NCBI GenBank assembly: GCA_937917025.1
Contig: CALFSF010000288.1
Span: forward strand, 1 to 11,230
Direction: 5' to 3'
DNA: 11,230 nt
DNA from: an uncultured Paraburkholderia sp.
GTDB lineage: Bacteria > Pseudomonadota > Gammaproteobacteria > Burkholderiales > Burkholderiaceae
The notes below the pieces were generated by a model. The model was not told where the DNA came from and did no database searches. It was given only the letters and a program-made list of their open reading frames with translations. Positions 1 to 6,442 of the stretch are shown here, one piece after another (within the stretch, counting starts at the first letter, position 1; each line of letters opens with the position of its first letter). The position numbers and the translations under genes are program-made.

Positions 1-2
1 TC

Positions 3-386
3 TTCAAGGACGCGCTGAAGAAGGGCTACGCCCCGCCAGTCGAGGTACTGCCTTCGGTGGATGGCGTGAAGGGCATCGCCGCGGCGGTTCCGGCGGATGA
101 CCTGAAGGCGCGTCTGCTGGGCGAATACTCCGCCTATCGTCGCAAGGAAGCGCGCGCGCTGTATGACGAGCAAGGTCAGGCGGAACGGGATGTGGCGCGC
201 CAGTCTTTCGAGGAAGACGAACTGCCGGCGCTGGGCGCGCATCTGCGTGACGACTGGCGGCGCCGTGGCCTGGATTCGAAGCTTGTCGAGACCGCATTCT
301 TCGACTGGCTCGCTCGCAAGACGTGGGGCGATCCCACCGACGGCGACCTGCTCGCTTTTACGCTGAGCCAGTCCCGCGCTGCCTGA
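3..386 (+). CDS. C-terminal end of probable replication initiator (partial, 5' end outside window)
   Basis: The frame is open from the left window edge, so about 127 C-terminal residues are visible and the true start lies upstream; an internal GTG at 57 is not a convincing start. The visible part is highly charged (runs such as SAYRRKEARAL and FEEDELPALGAHLRDDW) and ends in FFDWLARKTWGDPTDGDLLAFTLSQSRAA read from about residue 99 onward. It has no membrane segment or signal peptide. I do not recognise a diagnostic motif. The call rests on position: in Burkholderia secondary chromosomes a replication initiator gene lies beside parAB, and this gene converges on parB with a gap of only 74 bp. 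The tail with W, aromatic and acidic residues is compatible with a plasmid-type initiator but not proof. Being a CDS is fairly sure; the function is inference. Confidence 0.55.
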   Translation, partial: FKDALKKGYAPPVEVLPSVDGVKGIAAAVPADDLKARLLGEYSAYRRKEARALYDEQGQAERDVARQSFEEDELPALGAHLRDDWRRRGLDSKLVETAFFDWLARKTWGDPTDGDLLAFTLSQSRAA

Positions 387-460
387 TCCTGCTGTTTGCC
401 AGTGAATGAGGGCTGCCCGCCGTGATGGCAGGTAGCCTCGGGCCTCAGATGGATCGATGC

Positions 461-1531
461 CTACTTCGGCAGCAACATCTGTTCGATCTGCTTCAGGATG
501 TCATCACGCTTCTCACGCGTCAGTCCGCGCAACCTGAGTTCCAGACGATCGTCGCCGTATGATTTCAGATCTCCGACTGTCACTCCGTCGAGTTTGATAT
601 CGAGTCGCTGGGCGTAGCGCTGACGTCCGGCCGGCTTCGTACTTTCCTGCGCGGTCGCCCGGCCTTTGACGATGTCCGCGACCTGCCGCGTGCTCAGATC
701 ATCCGAAAGAATCTTGTTGATCAGGCGCAGCGTGGCGTCCGCGCCGCGCGCGCTGTGGTATCGGCCAACCTGATAGGCCATGTTCGAACCAAAGCGGTCT
801 GGCCGGGCGACCATCTCATGCATGACGGCTTCGGGCAACTTCGCGATTGATAGCGCGACCGCCACGGTCGATTCATCGAGACCGAGATGTTCGGCGAGTT
901 CTTTCTGGCTCTGAAAATGCTTGTCGTCCAGAAAGCGCTTCCAGACGACGGCGTTATCAAAGACGGTCTGCGAATCACGCTGAACGTTGAGGTCATAGCC
1001 GAGCTTGTAGCTCTGGATACCAATCGGCAGATCGATGACGATTGCCTTGACGAAATCCTTGTTCGCCTCTTTCAGCGCCCGAACGCGGCGGCCGCCATCG
1101 CTGACGAAATAACTGCCGGGATTGTCGTAGTCAGGAATGACATGGATCGCCTGTTGTTGTCCCTGCTTTGCCAGGTTGACGGCGAGTTCGGCGATCGATG
1201 ACTTCAAATAGAAATGACGTGGATTGAACGGACTCGGCTTGATGGTCTTCAGTGCAAGTTCAATCACCTGGCCGGAACGGTATCCATGCTCGACGCGCCA
1301 CGCATGATACTGGGCCGATTCGCTCGCGGCCTGTGACAGTGCGGGTTCCTCGATCATCGACACCACCGCGACGTCGGGCTGGCTGGAGCGCCCCGGCACG
1401 TCGGCTGATTTCGCGTCGCTACGTTGAACAAGTCCATCGATGGCGTTGAGCCGGTCGAGCGCGGTACGCTTTTCACTGCTGGTCGTATCAGGACGCGCCT
1501 GGAAGCCTTTAGCAAATTGAGAGGGTTTCAT
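461..1531 (-). CDS. parB: ParB, chromosome/plasmid partitioning protein
   Basis: 356 aa, a usual length for ParB of secondary replicons. ParB binds parS sites, spreads on DNA as a CTP-dependent clamp and stimulates ParA. Visible parts: a polar, probably disordered N-terminal region (1-85); the ParB N-terminal domain from about 88 (IELALKTIKPSPFNPR), with SIAELAVNLAKQGQQQAI at 112-129 and GGRRVRA at 146-152, a variant of the GERR-type CTP-binding box; box III-like LNVQRDSQTVFDNA at 181-194; a helix-turn-helix at about 207-228 (SQKELAEHLGLDESTVAVAL) that should read the parS core; and a C-terminal dimer-type segment (about 305-356). The ATG at 1531 has the ribosome binding site AAAGGA (1538-1543) at good spacing. 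It follows parA by 24 bp in one operon, and that gap is a parS site, so its expression may respond to its own product. Confidence 0.95.
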   Translation of the reverse strand: MKPSQFAKGFQARPDTTSSEKRTALDRLNAIDGLVQRSDAKSADVPGRSSQPDVAVVSMIEEPALSQAASESAQYHAWRVEHGYRSGQVIELALKTIKPSPFNPRHFYLKSSIAELAVNLAKQGQQQAIHVIPDYDNPGSYFVSDGGRRVRALKEANKDFVKAIVIDLPIGIQSYKLGYDLNVQRDSQTVFDNAVVWKRFLDDKHFQSQKELAEHLGLDESTVAVALSIAKLPEAVMHEMVARPDRFGSNMAYQVGRYHSARGADATLRLINKILSDDLSTRQVADIVKGRATAQESTKPAGRQRYAQRLDIKLDGVTVGDLKSYGDDRLELRLRGLTREKRDDILKQIEQMLLPK

Positions 1532-1540
1532 TCAGGGTCC

Positions 1541-1554
1541 TTTATGCGCATAAA
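1541..1554. promoter_or_regulatory. parS: parS site, 14-bp core, in the parA-parB gap
   Basis: TTTATGCGCATAAA is a perfect 14-bp palindrome. It lacks the outer G...C pair present in the other two copies. It fills most of the 24-bp gap between the parA stop and parB start, and its left end (1541-1543) is shared with the parB ribosome binding site read on the minus strand. The sequence matches the parS type I recall for Burkholderia chromosome 2. Confidence 0.9.
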
Positions 1555-1555
1555 T

Positions 1556-2218
1556 TCAGGGAAGCAAGGCGGCGATCTCGTTCGCGCACGCCCGTATTTC
1601 AAAGCTGGCGAGCTTGGCGCCGCGGTCATTCATCTGCAGGACGGTCTGTCCGAGTGCCATTGCCTGTTTATAGGCTTCTCGCGTCGGAATCTGGGTCTTG
1701 AGTAACGGAAACCCGAGTTCTTCGAGGGCCCGTTTAAGTTCACGGGTCAGCATGCGCTTCTCTTCCGTCTTGTTAAGCAGGAAGACCGCGCGAAGATCCT
1801 CATTCATGACCTGAGCCTGCTGAATGAGTTTGACGAGGCCGACGCTTGACCAATAGTCGGCGGGTGATGACGAGGTGGGAATAACGGCGACAGTCGCGGC
1901 GAGCAGAACGACGCCCGAGACTTTTTCCGTGATGGAGGGGGGGCAATCGACAACGATGATGTCGTAGTCGCCGACGAATTTCTTGATCTCACGATGGATC
2001 TGGCCGCCCGCCTCGGAGAGATTGACCACGGGAAACGGAATTCCCGATTCTCCGTCAGACGACGCGCTTGCCCAGTGAACGAGGGTGTTCTGACCATCGG
2101 CGTCGACAACGAGAACGCGCTTACCTTTTTCGTGGAAAGCCGCGCCAAGATGCATGGCAATCGTGCTCTTCCCGACTCCGCCTTTTTGTTGCGTGACTGC
2201 GATGATTTCAGCTGCCAA
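1556..2218 (-). CDS. parA: ParA, Walker-type partitioning ATPase
   Basis: 220 aa, the short (type Ib-like) ParA with no N-terminal DNA-binding extension. It uses an ATP-driven gradient on the nucleoid to move ParB-parS complexes. The deviant Walker A box KGGVGKST is at 12-19 with the signature lysine K12, Walker A' is DADGQ at 39-43, and Walker B is DIIVVDCPP at 86-94. The start is TTG at 2218: the Walker A box lies only 11 residues in, no in-frame ATG precedes it sensibly, and GAGGTG lies 5-6 bases upstream. First gene of the parAB operon, driven by a good sigma-70-type promoter about 30 bp upstream. Since this ParA lacks a helix-turn-helix, control by ParB through the nearby parS sites is more likely than ParA autorepression (inference from the family). 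Confidence 0.95.
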   Translation of the reverse strand: MAAEIIAVTQQKGGVGKSTIAMHLGAAFHEKGKRVLVVDADGQNTLVHWASASSDGESGIPFPVVNLSEAGGQIHREIKKFVGDYDIIVVDCPPSITEKVSGVVLLAATVAVIPTSSSPADYWSSVGLVKLIQQAQVMNEDLRAVFLLNKTEEKRMLTRELKRALEELGFPLLKTQIPTREAYKQAMALGQTVLQMNDRGAKLASFEIRACANEIAALLP

Positions 2219-2247
2219 TTCTTCACCTCGTTTTTAGACGCTGATGG

Positions 2248-2275
2248 ATTTTACCGTGATGAATTTCGATTTCAA
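2248..2275 (-). promoter_or_regulatory. parA promoter (sigma-70 type)
   Basis: On the minus strand, TTGAAA (2270-2275) and TAAAAT (2248-2253) each differ from consensus at one base and are 16 bp apart. Transcription would begin near 2241, leaving a leader of about 20 nt before the parA TTG. The block is notably more AT-rich than its surroundings. Predicted from sequence only. Confidence 0.65.
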
Positions 2276-2319
2276 TGATTTTCGTAGTTTAGACACGACG
2301 AATTAGCCGTTCGGCCAAG

Positions 2320-2335
2320 GTTTATGCGCATAAAC
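2320..2335. promoter_or_regulatory. parS: parS site, full 16-bp palindrome upstream of parA promoter
   Basis: GTTTATGCGCATAAAC is a perfect 16-bp palindrome. It lies about 45 bp upstream of the predicted parA -35 element, so ParB loaded here could spread into the promoter and repress parAB (inference). Confidence 0.93.
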
Positions 2336-2547
2336 GGGCTTCTGTTCGCGAGTGGCCGCTGCGACTGCCGCTTTCGGTGTTCGATGGCCCGATGTGGGGT
2401 TTGGGGCCGAGAGGTATCGTGGCCATTTGTGGCAAGGGGTTTGCTACTTTGACGAGACGTTGCGGAATTATTGGCGTCTCCGTGGGAGCTGCGTCCTCGC
2501 CGTCATCTGGACATGACGTTCCCGCAGGCCTCAACAACCGACCTCGC

Positions 2548-2563
2548 GTTTATGCGCATAAAC
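2548..2563. promoter_or_regulatory. parS: parS site, full 16-bp palindrome
   Basis: Second exact copy of GTTTATGCGCATAAAC, 228 bp from the copy at 2320. Three sites within about 1 kb make this a compact centromere-like cluster, as expected beside parAB. Confidence 0.93.
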
Positions 2564-2724
2564 CCGTGGCGAATAAATCGTCAGCGGGTAATGGGTTCGG
2601 GCTGAACAGATCGTCCGCTGTCGGCGTTGCCAATCTTGAGAGAGCGAAACCAGCGGTCGCGTGTTTACGCAGTGGCGTCCATCTTCGCGGCGACTCCCTT
2701 TGCAAGCGAATCGAGCGCATTCGC

Positions 2725-2770
2725 CGTTAAGCACGCATCGATGCGTGGCCATTAAAATGGTGGCTTAACG
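2725..2770. repeat. Compound inverted repeat (possible three-way junction)
   Basis: The outer arms CGTTAAGC (2725-2732) and GCTTAACG (2763-2770) are perfect inverted repeats. Inside lie two further dyads: the perfect 16-bp palindrome CACGCATCGATGCGTG (2732-2747) and CCATT-AA-AATGG (2749-2760). The arms and inner dyads fill almost the whole 46 bp. Either strand could fold into a three-stem structure as DNA cruciform or RNA. Function unknown. Confidence 0.7.
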
Positions 2771-3158
2771 TTGCGGTCGGGAATGCCCAGGTCCAGAGTG
2801 TTCTACTGGGCACAATAGGCATCAGACCTCCCGTTCCGGGAAGCGCACCTCATGTTCAGCGGAGAAAGGGCGCGGCTCAGGCAGTACCCGCACTGCCCGC
2901 CTTCCTTCCTCATACAGCAACCCGCGCTTCGCCAACAGTCGACATGAACCACGACCGACCACGAATGGCCATCGCCCACCGGCCAGCAAACCGGTACCAG
3001 CCGCGCGCGCCACACCTAAAGCGTTGTGGGCATAAGCAACCCACGGAATCCACGTCAAACGCCGATCCAGCCGGTCGCCAACCCAGGAACCGTGGCAACC
3101 GGGGCCGGGCGGAATCGGTACACTTCCGGTTTTTAACTGCCCTCCAGCGCCCCAAGCC

Positions 3159-3527
3159 ATGATCACGATCTATCACAATGCTCGCTGCTCGAAATCGAGA
3201 GGTGCTTGCGACCTCGTCGCAAGCACCTTCAACCCGAAAAATGAACCGGTGGAAATCGTCGAATATCTGAAGAACCCGCCGTCGGTTGCCCAACTGAAAG
3301 AGCTCAATCGCATGTTGGGTTGTTCCGTTCGCGAGATGATGCGCGACACGGAAAAGGAATATACGGCGTTAGGGCTCGCCGCTCCCGAGCTGACAGATGA
3401 TCAGTTATACGAAGCAATCGAGGCGAACCCGATCCTGCTGCAACGCCCGATTGTCGTGCGAAATGGACGGGCGGTCATTGGCCGGCCGCCCGAGAACATC
3501 TCCGCGCTGTTTGCCAGCACGGATTGA
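3159..3527 (+). CDS. arsC: ArsC-family reductase (ArsC/YfgD type)
   Basis: 122 aa, close to the usual length of small thioredoxin-fold ArsC/YfgD proteins. Glutaredoxin-coupled members reduce arsenate to arsenite; YfgD-type members have no firmly known substrate. The N-terminal motif NARCSKSRG has the active Cys at residue 10. R62, R96 and R109 lie where the plasmid R773 enzyme has its arsenate-binding arginines, in the contexts MMRDTEKEY, LLQRPIVV and IGRPPE. It stands alone, with no arsB, arsR or acr3 in the window, so a true arsenic resistance role is not shown by context; I recall an arsC gene beside parA on Burkholderia chromosome 2. The ATG has only a weak ribosome binding site, but the active-site spacing from the N terminus supports it. 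Confidence 0.88.
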   Translation: MITIYHNARCSKSRGACDLVASTFNPKNEPVEIVEYLKNPPSVAQLKELNRMLGCSVREMMRDTEKEYTALGLAAPELTDDQLYEAIEANPILLQRPIVVRNGRAVIGRPPENISALFASTD

Positions 3528-3579
3528 TCAGCAACGATTGCCGGAAAATGTCGGCGCGGGCCAAAGGTAAAGCACGTAC

Positions 3580-4545
3580 TTATCCTTTCGCGACGAGCAC
3601 TGCATCCCGAGTCACGATCTTTGCCGGAATGATGTGCAGTTCAGCGAACGTGTCTGCAATGCGCTGTTGTGAGGCAAGCACGCCGGCGTCGACGGGTTTG
3701 TAGATGTGCGCGTAGTGCCGGAGTCCCGCTTCGATCACCTTGGCGTCGAGGCCCTGAATGGGCGCGAGCTGCGCTGCGGCTTCCGGATAATGGCCACGGA
3801 CCCAGGCGCCTTCTCCGTTGACTTCGTCGATCACGACGGCGAGCACATCGCCGTTGTCCCGGGCGAACGGCCGTGCGCTCAGGAAGAACTGATGGTGATC
3901 CACGATACCGTTCGCGTCCGCAAGCAGTCGCGCGTTCGGTTGCTGTTTTGCGGCTTCAAGAAAGGGATCCCAGATCGCCCATGCATCGATCGCGCCGCGC
4001 TCGAATGCGGCGCGCGCATCGGCTGGCGCGAGGAACACCGGCTGTACGTCCGCATACGTGATGCCCGCTTTCTGAAGTGCCGCGACCAGAAACCAGTGCA
4101 CGTCCGAACCTTTGTTCAACGCAATCTTCTTGCCCTTCAGATCGGCAAGTGTGTGGATTGGTGCGTCCTGATGGACAAGAATGCCCTCCGCGTGCGGTGT
4201 CGGCAGCTCATAGGCGGTGTAGACGAAGTTCGCGCCCGCGGCTTGCGCAATGACGGGCGGCGCCTCGCCGACGTAGCCGAAATCGATCGCGCCGACGTTC
4301 AGGCCTTCGAGTAGTTGCGGGCCCGCCGGAAACTCGGTCCACTTCACCGATACGCCGAGCGGTGCAAGGCGTTTCTCGAGCGTTTGCTTCGATTTGAGCA
4401 GCACGAGCGTGTTCGCCGCCTTCTGGTAGCCAATGCGCAGTTCCCGCGCGGACGTGCCCGCGAGAACGGGCAGGGCAGTCGCGGCCAGCGCGGCGCCGGC
4501 GCCGACAATGAATGCACGACGTGCCGGTATAAAAGTTCGTGACAT
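3580..4545 (-). CDS. Sulfonate/nitrate/taurine-type ABC transporter substrate-binding protein (SsuA-like)
   Basis: 321 aa from the ATG at 4545. Periplasmic binding protein of the SsuA/NrtA/TauA family, which delivers small oxyanions such as alkanesulfonates to an ABC importer. The leader has RR at 9-10 in ARRAFIVG followed by a hydrophobic stretch and LPVLA near residue 29, a Tat-like signal peptide. Family features: RIGYQKAANTLVLLK near the mature N terminus, LLEGLNVGAIDFGYVGEAPP, LKGKKIALNKGSDVHW, and FERGAIDAWAIWDPF. The frame continues upstream to 4653, but that extension would push the signal peptide inward, so 4545 is preferred although no good Shine-Dalgarno sequence is visible. No permease, ATPase or desulfonase gene lies next to it, so it is solitary here and must use a transporter encoded elsewhere if functional. 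The substrate within the family cannot be fixed. Confidence 0.88.
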   Translation of the reverse strand: MSRTFIPARRAFIVGAGAALAATALPVLAGTSARELRIGYQKAANTLVLLKSKQTLEKRLAPLGVSVKWTEFPAGPQLLEGLNVGAIDFGYVGEAPPVIAQAAGANFVYTAYELPTPHAEGILVHQDAPIHTLADLKGKKIALNKGSDVHWFLVAALQKAGITYADVQPVFLAPADARAAFERGAIDAWAIWDPFLEAAKQQPNARLLADANGIVDHHQFFLSARPFARDNGDVLAVVIDEVNGEGAWVRGHYPEAAAQLAPIQGLDAKVIEAGLRHYAHIYKPVDAGVLASQQRIADTFAELHIIPAKIVTRDAVLVAKG

Positions 4546-4617
4546 AAGAGGATTTCTGACGTTATGACGGACGCAACACGGACCGGTTGCGGCCAACAAT
4601 AAGATGCCTCCCGCCAA

Positions 4618-4639
4618 ATGCGAACTGATGGATTCGCAT
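4618..4639. promoter_or_regulatory. Inverted repeat, candidate operator upstream of the SsuA-like gene
   Basis: ATGCGAA (4618-4624) and TTCGCAT (4633-4639) are perfect inverted repeats with an 8-bp spacer, in the divergent gap between the binding-protein gene and the gntP-type gene. A weak sigma-70 candidate on the minus strand (TTCGCA 4619-4624, TATTGT 4596-4601, 17-bp spacing, 4/6 matches each) would have its -35 element within the left arm. The layout suits a repressor site but no regulator is identified. Confidence 0.4.
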
Positions 4640-4713
4640 AAGCAAATGACCATTGCATACGTCGACGATTAGAGCAGACAACCCGACACGCCGGTATCGG
4701 CCGGACGGCCAGG

Positions 4714-4742
4714 CTGCCACGTTCTTCAGTGCCCGCTACAAT
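4714..4742 (+). promoter_or_regulatory. Candidate promoter of the gluconate transporter gene
   Basis: CTGCCA (4714-4719, 4/6 match) and TACAAT (4737-4742, 5/6 match) are separated by 17 bp. Transcription would begin near 4749, about 40 nt before the GTG start at 4790. Predicted by eye. Confidence 0.5.
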
Positions 4743-4789
4743 TCGTCCGTGCCTCTCACGTAGCGTCTTCAATCAACCCAGGAAACACA

Positions 4790-6166
4790 GTGCCTCCATT
4801 GACCACTCTTGCGCCATGGGCCGCCCACGACACCCAGCTCATTTTTTCCTGTGTGCTCGGTCTCGCGATCATCGTTGTCTTTATCAGCGCGCTCAAGCTC
4901 GCGCCGTTTCTGTCCATTCTGGTCGGCACGTTCGCGGCGGGATTTACCGCGGGGCTGCCGCTCGAAGCGGTTGCGAGTGCGTTTAGCAAGGGCGCCGGCG
5001 CGTTGCTGGGGGACGTCGGTATCATCATTGCGCTGGGCGCGATGCTCGGCGCGCTCATGGCCGATTCGGGCGCGGCCGACCGGCTCGTTTCCACGATCCT
5101 CAAGCACTCCACCCCGCGCCTGTTGCCCTGGATGATGGCGCTCGTCGCCATCATTATCGGGTTGCCGCTTTTCTTCGAAGTCGGGCTCGTCATGATGGTG
5201 CCGATCATCTTCGTGATGGCGCGCCGCTCGCAGCAACCCATCCTGCGCATCGCGATTCCCGCGCTGGCCGGCATGACAACCCTGCATGCGTTACTGCCTC
5301 CGCATCCGGGGCCGCTGATCGCCGTGAGCGCGCTCCACGCCGATCTGGGCATGACGCTGGGGCTGGGTCTGATCGTCGCGATTCCCGCTGTGATTCTCGC
5401 GGGGCCGCTGTACGGCATGTGGCTTTCGAAGCGCATGCACGTCGCCGAGCCCGAGGAAATGGGCAAGCTGTTCACGGCTGAATCCGACCAGTCGGAGCCG
5501 CCTGGCTTTGCGATTTCGCTGCTCACGATCCTGCTGCCCGTCGTGCTGATGCTGGGCCGCACGGTCGCAAAACTGGGCTTGTCGCCGCAGACGTTTCTCT
5601 TCCATGCACTCGACTTCCTGGGTGAGCCGCTCGTGGCGCTGGGCCTTACCGTGCTCTTCGCAATCGTCGCGCTGGGCTGGTCGCGCGGCATGCCCCGCGA
5701 GCGCGTCGGCGGCATTCTCCGCAAGAGCCTGCCGCCGATCGCCGCGCTGCTTCTGACCATCGGCGCGGGCGGGGGTCTCAAGCAGACGCTCGTCGCGGCC
5801 GGCATCAGCATGACCATTGGCAAGATCGCGGTCGGCGCGCATCTTCCGCTCATCCTGCTCGCCTGGTTGATCGCCGTCGCGTTCCGTCAGGCTACGGGCT
5901 CTGCCACCGTCGCCACGACCGCGACGGCCGGCATCGTTGCACCCGTCGTCACTGGCCTGAGCGCGACGCACAACTCGTTGATGGCGCTCGCGATCGGCGC
6001 GGGCTCCGTCTTCTTTTGCCATGTGAACGACGCCGGCTTCTGGATGGTGCGCGAATACTTCGGGCTGCAACTCAAGCAGACTGTCTTCGTCTGGTCGATT
6101 CTGCAAACGATTGTTTCGGTGGTCGGACTGGCCCTGACGCTCGTTCTGTGGGGCGTGCTGACCTGA
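4790..6166 (+). CDS. GntP-family gluconate:H+ symporter
   Basis: 458 aa, the usual length for the GntP family, inner-membrane proteins that import gluconate and related sugar acids with protons. Nearly the whole length is hydrophobic, with many membrane segments. Typical stretches are FLSILVGTFAAGFTAGLP near the N terminus, GDVGIIIALGAMLGALMADSG, the charged-polar loop LHALLPPHPGPLIAVSAL, ATGSATVATTATAGIVAP, and SVFFCHVNDAGFWMVREYFG. The GTG start at 4790 is preceded by AGGAAA at 4780-4785; no in-frame ATG lies nearby, and a GTG start leaves a short N-terminal tail before the first helix, as in relatives. It seems to be a single-gene unit with its own promoter; no gluconate kinase or regulator is in the window, so whether it carries gluconate, fructuronate or another sugar acid is open. 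Confidence 0.92.
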   Translation: MPPLTTLAPWAAHDTQLIFSCVLGLAIIVVFISALKLAPFLSILVGTFAAGFTAGLPLEAVASAFSKGAGALLGDVGIIIALGAMLGALMADSGAADRLVSTILKHSTPRLLPWMMALVAIIIGLPLFFEVGLVMMVPIIFVMARRSQQPILRIAIPALAGMTTLHALLPPHPGPLIAVSALHADLGMTLGLGLIVAIPAVILAGPLYGMWLSKRMHVAEPEEMGKLFTAESDQSEPPGFAISLLTILLPVVLMLGRTVAKLGLSPQTFLFHALDFLGEPLVALGLTVLFAIVALGWSRGMPRERVGGILRKSLPPIAALLLTIGAGGGLKQTLVAAGISMTIGKIAVGAHLPLILLAWLIAVAFRQATGSATVATTATAGIVAPVVTGLSATHNSLMALAIGAGSVFFCHVNDAGFWMVREYFGLQLKQTVFVWSILQTIVSVVGLALTLVLWGVLT

Positions 6167-6225
6167 AGCACGATGCCGGCGCCCCCGCATGACGGAAACG
6201 AAAGGCGCCGCGAACCTGCATCGAC

Positions 6226-6254
6226 GCAACGCAACGCAACGCAACGCAACGCAA
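6226..6254. repeat. (GCAAC)5 pentanucleotide microsatellite
   Basis: Five perfect GCAAC units (6226-6250) followed by GCAA. It lies 60 bp after the gluconate transporter stop and about 190 bp before the next gene, outside any supported CDS. Pentanucleotide tracts can gain or lose units by slippage, but no coding or promoter role is evident here. Confidence 0.9.
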
Positions 6255-6442
6255 TGCGCGCCGCCGGCAGCGTGGCAGGAATTGCCTGCTGAGTGGCAAC
6301 CGTGCGTTGCGCGGCGTCGCTAGACTGGTCGCCTCGGTATCAGTCAGGCGCGCGGCATGAAGGCAGCTCGCGCCAGCGAACGAACCCGGGGCGAGCCGCC
6401 AACGCGCGTCATGCCCTTTCCATCGTGCTCAGGAGTTTGTTT

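Larger units (their letters stand above)
2336..3158. other. Long non-coding region between parA promoter and arsC
   Basis: No convincing gene is seen here. It holds a parS site (2548-2563) and several dyads: GAGACG/CGTCTC with a 15-nt spacer (2454-2480), the compound dyad at 2725-2770, and TGCCCAG/CTGGGCA with a 15-nt spacer (2784-2812). From about 2820 to 3158 the sequence is GC-rich. One minus-strand frame (2822-3166) is open for 114 codons, ending in a charged stretch (LLYEEGRRAVRVLPEPRPF...), but it has no recognisable domain and would overlap the arsC start. It could be a gene remnant. No DnaA-box consensus and no iteron array was found here. Confidence 0.6.

Noticed and set aside
2822..3166. 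114-codon minus-strand open frame in the parA-arsC gap
   Set aside because: No recognised family, no supported start, and it overlaps the arsC start codon. Kept only as a possible remnant in the non-coding entry.
4546..4653. Upstream start for the SsuA-like gene (ATG at 4653)
   Set aside because: It would add 36 residues before a complete Tat-like signal peptide and has no Shine-Dalgarno sequence.
6177..6210. Hairpin CGGCGCC/GGCGCCG after the gluconate transporter as a terminator
   Set aside because: 7-bp stem but a 20-nt loop and no T tract on either side.
5291..6244. 317-codon minus-strand open frame opposite the gluconate transporter
   Set aside because: It is Arg/Gln/Glu/His-rich with no domain, and lies antisense to a clear membrane transporter; such shadows are common opposite GC-rich genes. 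The same holds for the minus frame at 4756-5853.
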